Assembly (NCBI GenBank): GCA_041476545.1
Contig: JBGOTP010000345.1
Coordinates: forward strand, 1-5,432
Direction of reading: 5' to 3'
DNA length: 5,432 bases
Source of the DNA: JBGOTP01 sp041476545
GTDB taxonomy: Bacteria; Acidobacteriota; Vicinamibacteria; Vicinamibacterales; CAVVIG01
Position numbers and translations under genes: made by a program. Numbering within the stretch: the first letter of the stretch is position 1; each line of letters opens with the position of its first letter. Positions 1 to 4,124 of the stretch are shown piece after piece. The notes beneath the pieces are model-generated. The model had not been told where the DNA came from and ran no database searches. It saw nothing but the letters and a program-made list of their open reading frames with translations.

Positions 1-1026
1 ATAGCCGACCAGGCGGCCATCGCGGATGATGTCCCAGGTCTGCGCCGCCACCCCCTCGTCGTCGTAGCCGATCGTGGAAAGCCCCGACTCGACCTGGCGG
101 TCTCCAGTGACGTGCATGACCGGCGACCCGAACTGCAGCGTGTTGAGCTTGTCGAGGGTGGCGAACGACGTGCCGGCGTAGTTCGCCTCGTAGCCGAGCA
201 CGCGATCCAGTTCCGTCGAGTGACCGATCGATTCGTGGATCGTGAGCCAGAGGTTGGTCGGCGCAATCACGAGATCGTAGCGGCCCGGCTCGACCGACGG
301 AGACGCCATCTTCTCTTCGAGCAGGACGGGAATTTCGTCGGCGTCCTTCATCAAGTCGCAGCCGCTTGTGAAGTACTCCCAGCCCCGCCCCGCCGGAGGG
401 GTCGCCGATCCCATGGTCTCGAAGCCACCGGTCGTTTTGTCGATACGCACCGCGGTGAGATCGCCCTTGACGCGGATGCGCTGCTGGGTGATGCGCGTCC
501 CCGACAAGGACGCGAAGAATTTCTGCTCGGATACCAGGAACACGTACGACGTGACGCGGTCGATCTTGCCGGATGCGAGCGCGCGTTCGTTCAGCCCGAT
601 CAGGAAGTTCGTCTTCTCCTCGTCCGGCACCGAGAACGGGTCGATCTCGCAGTTCGAGACGTATGTGTCGGTATAGGCGGGTTCGTCGGCGAGGACGACC
701 GGCTCGGTATTGAGCCGGGCCAGCGTCTCCGCCACATCGATGGCCCGCGAGGCCACGGCCGCAGCGGCATCGGCGGTGAGGTCGATGCCGGCGGCAAAGC
801 CCCACGCGCCTTTATAGATGAGCCGCACGCTGAAGCCGATGGACTCGCTCGCGATAGACGATTCGAGCTCGCGATCGCGGGCGACGATGGTATGTCCGCG
901 CAGGCGCTCGAAACGGAAGTCGGCGTAGGTGGCGCCGCGCTGCCTGGCGCGCGCTAACGCCGCGTCGGCGAGCCGTTCGAACGGCAGCGCCAGAAATGCG
1001 GGATCGACCCCCGCGGGCCGCGCCAC
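1..1026 (-). CDS. TldD/PmbA-family metallopeptidase, C-terminus cut off by the window edge
   Basis: This is the N-terminal 342 codons of a TldD-like protease; the rest lies beyond the left edge. Members of the family (about 450-480 residues) are Zn peptidases that usually act as a TldD/TldE pair on unfolded or modified peptides in the cytoplasm. Seen in the translation: an N-terminal family signature (TYADFR near residue 33, GFSVRLIYKGAWGFA near 64-78), the metal-binding HExxxH as HESIGH at H264, E265 and H269, and the conserved YDDEG at 321-325. HExxxH marks this as the catalytic (TldD) rather than the inactive TldE/PmbA subunit. The GTG start is the first start codon after an in-frame TGA at 1045-1047. 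An AGGA (1035-1038) lies 8 bases upstream and overlaps the TAG stop of the preceding hydrolase gene. No signal peptide is visible. A TldE partner, if present, would be further left. The family call is firm; the substrate is unknown. Confidence 0.93.
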   Translation of the reverse strand, partial: MARPAGVDPAFLALPFERLADAALARARQRGATYADFRFERLRGHTIVARDRELESSIASESIGFSVRLIYKGAWGFAAGIDLTADAAAAVASRAIDVAETLARLNTEPVVLADEPAYTDTYVSNCEIDPFSVPDEEKTNFLIGLNERALASGKIDRVTSYVFLVSEQKFFASLSGTRITQQRIRVKGDLTAVRIDKTTGGFETMGSATPPAGRGWEYFTSGCDLMKDADEIPVLLEEKMASPSVEPGRYDLVIAPTNLWLTIHESIGHSTELDRVLGYEANYAGTSFATLDKLNTLQFGSPVMHVTGDRQVESGLSTIGYDDEGVAAQTWDIIRDGRLVGY

Positions 1027-1036
1027 GGGCCCGGTC

Positions 1037-1927
1037 CTAGCCTTTCACGTACTTGTTGAACCAGGCCAGCGTGCGATCCCAGGCGAGCTTGGCCGCCGCT
1101 TCGTCGTAGCGCGGCGTGGTGTCGTTGTGGAAGCCGTGATTGGCCTTGGGATAGATGTAGCCCTCGTGCGGAACCTTGTTCTCCGTGAGTGCGGCATCGT
1201 AGGCCGGCCATGTCGCGGCCAGCCGCGTGTCCAGCTCGCCGTGATGCGCCAGAATCGCCGCTTTGATCTTGGGAATGTCCGCTGCCGCAGGCACCGCCCC
1301 GTAGAACGGCACCGCCGCACGCAGATCCGGAACGCGAACGGCGAGCGTATTGGCAATACCTCCGCCGTAACAGAATCCGACCGCGCCAAGTCGACCCGTG
1401 CTGTCGAGACGAGACTTCAGCCAGTTTGCCGCGGCCACGAAGTCTTCGGTCATCTTCGTGCGGTCGACCGTGCCAAACAGCTGTACGCCCTTTTCTTCGT
1501 CTCCCGGGTATCCCCCGACGGAGGTCAGCCCGTCTGGTGCAAACGCCATGTAACCCGACGTGCCCAGCCGTCGCGCCACATCTTCGATGTAGGGATTGAG
1601 GCCGCGGTTCTCGTGTACGACGAGGATCGAGGGGAACTTGGCGGCCCCGGCCGCCGGGCGCACGAGATAGCCCTTGATGCTGCCATTTCCCTGCGGCGAC
1701 GGCACCGTCGCGTACTCCGTGCGGATCCGCTTGTCGTCCTTCGGCACCTGCTGCGCCCAGGCGTAGTTGGGCTTGAGCATGTCCAGGATGGCGGCGGCCG
1801 TCAGCCCGCCAACCGCGAACTTCCCTGCCCTGTCGAGAAACGTCCGGCGGTTGACATCACCGTGCACGTAGAGATGAAACAGATCCAACAGTTCCTGGGG
1901 AAAATCGGAGGCCTTCATTCGTTCCAT
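1037..1927 (-). CDS. Tat-exported dienelactone hydrolase family protein
   Basis: An alpha/beta hydrolase of the dienelactone hydrolase (carboxymethylenebutenolidase) family, 296 residues from the ATG at 1927. The N-terminus has a helical lead-in, then a twin-arginine motif (NRRTFLDR, Arg27-Arg28) followed by a hydrophobic stretch (about 38-49) and a likely cleavage area near AWA/QQ (56-59), so export through the Tat pathway is expected. The catalytic triad of the family is intact: nucleophile Cys186 in GFCYGGG, Asp233 in HGELDTR and His264 in NHGFHN. Glu106 in VVHENRG matches the conserved glutamate that gates the Cys in this family. The open frame extends three codons further to a GTG at 1936, but that codon overlaps the AAGGAG ribosome site, so ATG 1927 is preferred. 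It is probably cotranscribed with the TldD-like gene 10 bases downstream. The true substrate is unknown; many exported members are not dienelactone degraders. Confidence 0.93.
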   Translation of the reverse strand: MERMKASDFPQELLDLFHLYVHGDVNRRTFLDRAGKFAVGGLTAAAILDMLKPNYAWAQQVPKDDKRIRTEYATVPSPQGNGSIKGYLVRPAAGAAKFPSILVVHENRGLNPYIEDVARRLGTSGYMAFAPDGLTSVGGYPGDEEKGVQLFGTVDRTKMTEDFVAAANWLKSRLDSTGRLGAVGFCYGGGIANTLAVRVPDLRAAVPFYGAVPAAADIPKIKAAILAHHGELDTRLAATWPAYDAALTENKVPHEGYIYPKANHGFHNDTTPRYDEAAAKLAWDRTLAWFNKYVKG

Positions 1928-1935
1928 GGCAGTCA

Positions 1936-1941
1936 CTCCTT
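1936..1941 (-). promoter_or_regulatory. Shine-Dalgarno AAGGAG that decides the hydrolase start
   Basis: The minus strand reads AAGGAG followed by 8 bases (TGACTGCC) and ATG at 1927. This is an ideal spacing. The competing upstream GTG (1936-1934) shares its first base with the end of this motif and so cannot be served by it. A third in-frame ATG at 1918 is too far away. Confidence 0.8.
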
Positions 1942-2022
1942 ACGGGACATTGCAGTATCAGAGCTCAGGGTAAAGGACCGAGGGCGGAAGGATACCACTG
2001 CGGGCGGACTTTCGCGGGCGGC

Positions 2023-2286
2023 TCAGCGTTTCTTCCTGCGCGGGCGACGCGTCAGTTGCGCGCCAAGCGCGGCGAATTGCTGGGTGACCTCCAGGCGAAA
2101 CGCGGCGAATTGCTTAGTGGCTGCAGCGAATTGCTCGGCGACTGCCGCGAATTGCCCGGTGACCTCCTCGCGGAACGCATCGACCTTCTGGTGCAGGTCT
2201 TCGTGGTCTTGGCGCAGGCCTTCGTAGCCTTGGCGCAGGCCTTCGTGGCCTTCCCCCAGAAGCTTGATGCGCACGACCGTCCACAC
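2023..2286 (-). CDS. Small heptad-repeat coiled-coil protein, hypothetical
   Basis: An 87-residue protein with no recognised family. After a short start (MWTVVRIKLLGEG) come three seven-residue units, GHEGLRQ, GYEGLRQ and DHEDLHQ (residues 13-33), and then a second set built on QFAA (residues 46-75), including a duplicated FRxEVTxQFAA. It ends in a very basic tail (RRPRRKKR). The repeats suggest an extended amphipathic helix that could oligomerise. Codon use on this strand is G/C-rich at third positions, which argues for the minus strand over the long antisense frame. The start is weak: GTG 2286 has no Shine-Dalgarno and abuts a palindrome. The frame stays open upstream to a stop at 2338-2340, so the true N-terminus may differ. 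It lies 95 bases upstream of the hydrolase gene on the same strand. It is real enough to annotate; function is unknown. Confidence 0.55.
   Translation of the reverse strand: MWTVVRIKLLGEGHEGLRQGYEGLRQDHEDLHQKVDAFREEVTGQFAAVAEQFAAATKQFAAFRLEVTQQFAALGAQLTRRPRRKKR
2072..2155 (-). repeat. Four copies of GCGAATTGC within the coiled-coil gene
   Basis: Exact 9-mers at 2072-2080, 2105-2113, 2126-2134 and 2147-2155 (plus-strand reading). The starts are spaced 33, 21 and 21 bases. On the coding strand they supply the Gln-Phe-Ala core of each QFAA unit, so all spacings keep frame. This is a second repeat array, distinct from the neighbouring 21-bp units. Confidence 0.8.
2188..2250 (-). repeat. Three tandem 21-bp units encoding heptads
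   Basis: Units at 2188-2208, 2209-2229 and 2230-2250. The last two differ at one base (2226 against 2247); the first differs from the middle one at five. Each 21-bp unit encodes seven residues of the coiled-coil protein (xxEGLRQ type), so the repeat is in frame and has probably grown by whole-unit duplication. Confidence 0.85.
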
Positions 2287-2300
2287 GTTTTTCGAAAAAC
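2287..2300. repeat. 14-bp perfect palindrome GTTTTTCGAAAAAC
   Basis: The sequence equals its own reverse complement over all 14 bases and is AT-rich against a GC-rich background. It sits directly against the proposed GTG start (2286) of the coiled-coil gene. It could be a dimeric regulator site or part of the repeat element next to it. No regulator is identified. Confidence 0.75.
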
Positions 2301-2312
2301 CGTCACTGCACG

Positions 2313-2435
2313 GAACGGAGGTGGCGGAGAGAACGGATCAACAACGGAGCAACGAAGCAACGGAGTAGACAGGACGGTTGAACTCCGTTTCTTCGTTGCT
2401 CCGCGGTGTACCCGTTTCCTCCGAACTCTCCGTTC
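2313..2435. repeat. 123-base nested inverted repeat of CGGAG-type units
   Basis: The inner arms 2345-2365 and 2383-2403 match at 20 of 21 positions (single mismatch at 2358/2390) and gain one more pair (T2366-A2382) around a 15-base loop. After symmetric 8-base gaps, outer arms 2313-2336 and 2412-2435 match at 18 of 24. The two halves are in register with no insertion or deletion. The left half carries CGGAG or near-CGGAG units at 2316, 2325, 2334, 2345, 2353 and 2361; the right half carries the complement. It lies between divergent starts and has no T-run, so it is unlikely to be a terminator. It is probably a small dispersed repeat (REP- or MITE-like); no target-site duplication was found. 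Confidence 0.85.
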
Positions 2436-2519
2436 CCTCGTGGAATCTCGACCGACGACGATAGCATCGTCCTACGGTTGTGGGACAAGTTTTTTCTGGT
2501 TTTCGACGTGTTCCAGAAC

Positions 2520-2583
2520 TGACACGACCGTGTCGCGAATTGTCACGATCGCTGACAACCAGTGTCGCGAACCGCTGTCGCGG
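2520..2583. promoter_or_regulatory. Cluster of TGTC/GACA half-sites, possible operator region
   Basis: Half-sites TGACA (2520), TGTCG (2531), TGTCA (2541), TGACA (2553), TGTCG (2563) and TGTCG (2576) fall 10 to 13 bases apart, near one helical turn. They form two inverted pairs: GACACG-AC-CGTGTC (2521-2534) and TTGTCA-N7-TGACAA (2540-2558). They also include the direct repeat TGTCGCGAA (2531-2539 and 2563-2571, 32 bases apart). The pattern suggests binding of several regulator dimers upstream of the plus-strand gene at 2668. The protein is unknown. Confidence 0.4.
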
Positions 2584-2624
2584 CGTGCAGCGTCGAGCAA
2601 TCGCCGAGCGGCATCTACTTTGTA

Positions 2625-2652
2625 GTGGTGACGCCGTCTGTCGAGTCACCAC
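2625..2652 (+). promoter_or_regulatory. 8-bp hairpin just before the ribosome site of the small Cys/His gene
   Basis: GTGGTGAC (2625-2632) pairs perfectly with GTCACCAC (2645-2652) around a 12-base loop. The stem ends three bases before the Shine-Dalgarno GAGGAG (2655-2660), which is 7 bases from the ATG at 2668. A shorter competing stem CTAC-TTT-GTAG (2615-2625) shares base 2625. If transcribed, the stem could influence ribosome access or mRNA stability. It could equally be an operator. No known leader RNA class is recognised. Confidence 0.4.
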
Positions 2653-2654
2653 GC

Positions 2655-2660
2655 GAGGAG
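2655..2660 (+). promoter_or_regulatory. Shine-Dalgarno GAGGAG for the small Cys/His protein
   Basis: GAGGAG lies 7 bases before ATG 2668, a strong and well-spaced site. It is the main support that this short frame is a translated gene. Confidence 0.75.
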
Positions 2661-2667
2661 CCACACG

Positions 2668-2901
2668 ATGCCGAGCGCGAATCTTCAGCTGACCATCACC
2701 AGGGACCGTTACAGCATCACGCCGCTGCCTGCGCAGATTGAATCGCGCTGCACGTTCAGCGGGACGTGCAAGAACCGCGCGAGTCATCGTTTGTTGCTAT
2801 CGGAGGGCTTCGCAGGCGTTGAACTGCTCTGCGATACCCACGCGGCCGCATGGGCGGGCAATCACGGGCTTCACATCACGACGGCGAAGATCGGAGACTA
2901 G
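2668..2901 (+). CDS. Small Cys/His protein, possible metal-binding fold, hypothetical
   Basis: A 77-residue protein without a recognised family. It has Cys28 and Cys34 (C-x5-C) followed by His40, then Cys55 and His58 in the motif LLCDTH (C-x2-H). Such a layout could bind one zinc ion in a small treble-clef or ribbon-like fold, but this is inference from spacing only. No signal peptide, membrane segment or helix-turn-helix is evident. It would be cytoplasmic. Start choice is supported by GAGGAG 7 bases upstream. The stop TAG (2899-2901) shares CTAG with the stop of the convergent aminotransferase gene, leaving no space between them. The upstream region is rich in inverted repeats and may regulate it. 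I rate translation as likely and function as unknown. Confidence 0.7.
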   Translation: MPSANLQLTITRDRYSITPLPAQIESRCTFSGTCKNRASHRLLLSEGFAGVELLCDTHAAAWAGNHGLHITTAKIGD

Positions 2902-4124
2902 AACCGGTTCGCGTGTTCCGTCATCGATCCGGCCGCGCGGACGCTCTCCGCGAGACGCCGGATACCATCGTCTATCTCCGCCTCGGAGAGTGCACAGAAC
3001 GGCAGGCGCAGGAATCGCTCTCCACCGCCATCCGGAAAAAAGCCGACACCATCCGTCAGATTGAGTGCCAGCTTCGCGGCCTGCATGCGGACGTTGGCCG
3101 TCAGGACGCCCTCGGGTAGGGTGAGCGAAATGAAGAACCCGCCGTCGGGACGCGTGGTCCGCGCGTCCGGCATGTACTTGTCGAGACCCGCGAGGCAGGC
3201 GTCGAGGCGCGGCCCGTACAGCTTCTTCAATCGCTCAATCTGCGGCAACAGAAGTCCGCGACGGCACCATTCCCACGTGATGCCCTGCGCCACGTAGCCG
3301 GGGGAAATGTAGGTATCCTCCGCCACCTTCGCGAGTTGGGCGATGGTCGACGGCTCGCCAATCATGAATCCCGTGCGCACCCCTGGAGCAATGAGCTTGG
3401 TAAACGAGCTCATGTGCAGCGTGCGCTCGGGCGCGAGCTCATACAGCGTCGGCTCTTCCTTGCCCCGATAACGAAGGAGCCGATAGGGTGCGTCTTCCAC
3501 GATCAGGACGCCGTACCGATGGGCCAACTCGACGATGCGACGCCGCTTGACGGCCGAACAGGTGGCGCCCGCCGGGTTCTGGAAGTCGGGGATGACGTAG
3601 AAGAACTTCGGCACCTGCTGTTTGAGGGCCGCCTCCAACGCGTCGACATTCGGGCCGTCCGTCTCGAGCGGAATACCGACCACCTTCGCGCCGTGGCGCC
3701 GAAGCAGTCCAATCGTCCGGTCGTAGGTCGGCGATTCAGTGAAGACGACGTCGCCGGGCTTCAGCATCTGCAGACAGAGAAACTCGATCAACTGGAGCGA
3801 TCCGTTGCCGGTGAGCACGCGGTCCACGCTCACCTTCTGCCACCCGGCCAGCCACTCGCGGAGCGGCTGGAAGCCAAGCGCGGGACCGTACTGCAGCATC
3901 GCGGTCCCTTTGGCCTTGAGAGCCGCAGTCGCGGCGTCGATGACTTCGTCGATCGGAAACGATTCGTTCGCGGGAACCCCGCGGGTGAAGTTGATGGTGT
4001 CCATGTTTTTGAAATAATAGTCGATGTCGCCGACGATAGGCTCGACTCCGAGTTTGAAAGCAAAGAACGGAGTGACGGTCCGTTCAAAAGGCGTTAGAGT
4101 TTTCGCGCATGGAGGATCTGCCAA
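2898..4124 (-). CDS. PLP-dependent aminotransferase, class I/II fold, LysN/MocR type
   Basis: A fold-type I aminotransferase resembling 2-aminoadipate transaminase (LysN) and the catalytic domain of MocR regulators, without the GntR DNA-binding domain. Numbered from a TTG at 4124 (408 residues), landmarks are INFTRGVP (44-51), LQYGPALG (77-84), the phosphate-loop GNGSLQ (106-111), FQNPAG with Asn183, VEDAPY with Asp211 (contacts the PLP ring nitrogen) and Tyr214, SSFTK with the Schiff-base Lys243, GVRTG with Arg250, and FLRLPF with the likely substrate-carboxylate Arg373. The start is uncertain. ATG 4004 (MDTINF, 368 residues) has no ribosome site and removes the roughly 30 residues that LysN proteins carry before the equivalent of INF. 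TTG 4124 has AGGTG 8 bases upstream and fits the family length, but overlaps the divergent ada start by 16 bases. The amino acid substrate cannot be told from sequence. Confidence 0.9.
   Translation of the reverse strand: MADPPCAKTLTPFERTVTPFFAFKLGVEPIVGDIDYYFKNMDTINFTRGVPANESFPIDEVIDAATAALKAKGTAMLQYGPALGFQPLREWLAGWQKVSVDRVLTGNGSLQLIEFLCLQMLKPGDVVFTESPTYDRTIGLLRRHGAKVVGIPLETDGPNVDALEAALKQQVPKFFYVIPDFQNPAGATCSAVKRRRIVELAHRYGVLIVEDAPYRLLRYRGKEEPTLYELAPERTLHMSSFTKLIAPGVRTGFMIGEPSTIAQLAKVAEDTYISPGYVAQGITWEWCRRGLLLPQIERLKKLYGPRLDACLAGLDKYMPDARTTRPDGGFFISLTLPEGVLTANVRMQAAKLALNLTDGVGFFPDGGGERFLRLPFCALSEAEIDDGIRRLAESVRAAGSMTEHANRF
4057..4064 (+). promoter_or_regulatory. Ada-box-like sequence AAAGCAAA
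   Basis: AAAGCAAA matches 6 of 8 positions of the AAAGCGCA box described for E. coli Ada-controlled promoters, and lies just upstream of the proposed -35 of this ada gene, where E. coli has its box. A short match like this can arise by chance. If real, methylated Ada would activate its own gene here. Confidence 0.25.
4072..4100 (+). promoter_or_regulatory. Possible sigma-70-type promoter giving a leaderless ada mRNA
   Basis: GTGACG (4072-4077, 4 of 6 against TTGACA) is followed by a 17-base spacer and TAGAGT (4095-4100, 4 of 6 against TATAAT). The predicted transcription start 7 to 9 bases on falls at or next to ATG 4109. No Shine-Dalgarno is visible before that ATG, which fits leaderless translation. 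Both hexamers are weak matches, as expected for an activator-dependent promoter. Confidence 0.35.

Larger units (their letters stand above)
2287..2667. other. Structured divergent intergenic region without a gene
   Basis: This 381-base stretch lies between the coiled-coil gene (minus) and the Cys/His small protein (plus). Frames crossing it on either strand have no start with a ribosome site and give Arg/Ser-rich translations, so I see no gene. It holds a 14-bp palindrome (2287-2300), a nested inverted repeat (2313-2435), a 6-bp inverted repeat with 3-base centre (2457-2471), a TGTC/GACA half-site cluster (2520-2583) and a hairpin next to the ribosome site of the plus-strand gene (2625-2652). 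Both flanking genes start here, so promoters in both directions are expected. I could not place convincing -35/-10 pairs. Confidence 0.7.

Noticed and set aside
112..957. Long plus-strand open frame antisense to the TldD-like gene
   Set aside because: Arg/Gly/Glu-rich translation with no family features; the minus strand encodes clear TldD motifs throughout.
929..2227. 432-residue plus-strand open frame
   Set aside because: Antisense to the dienelactone hydrolase and coiled-coil genes; arises from GC-rich codon bias and has no recognisable motifs.
2313..2435. CRISPR array or Rho-independent terminator
   Set aside because: No regular repeat-spacer pattern, no T-run, and it lies between divergent gene starts.
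2457..2471. GACGAT-AGC-ATCGTC inverted repeat
   Set aside because: Six-base arms are common by chance in GC-rich DNA; no repeat of the motif elsewhere in the window.
2056..2625. 189-residue plus-strand open frame with Leu/Phe-rich repeats
   Set aside because: Its repeats mirror the heptad array of the minus-strand gene, and it then crosses the inverted repeat; it has no ribosome site and its codon use is worse than that of the minus strand.
2338..2787. 149-residue minus-strand open frame through the intergenic region
   Set aside because: Arg-rich, no ribosome site, and it crosses the inverted repeat and the start of the plus-strand small gene; a chance frame.
3336..4097. 253-residue plus-strand open frame
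   Set aside because: Exactly antisense to the aminotransferase, whose catalytic motifs are intact on the minus strand.
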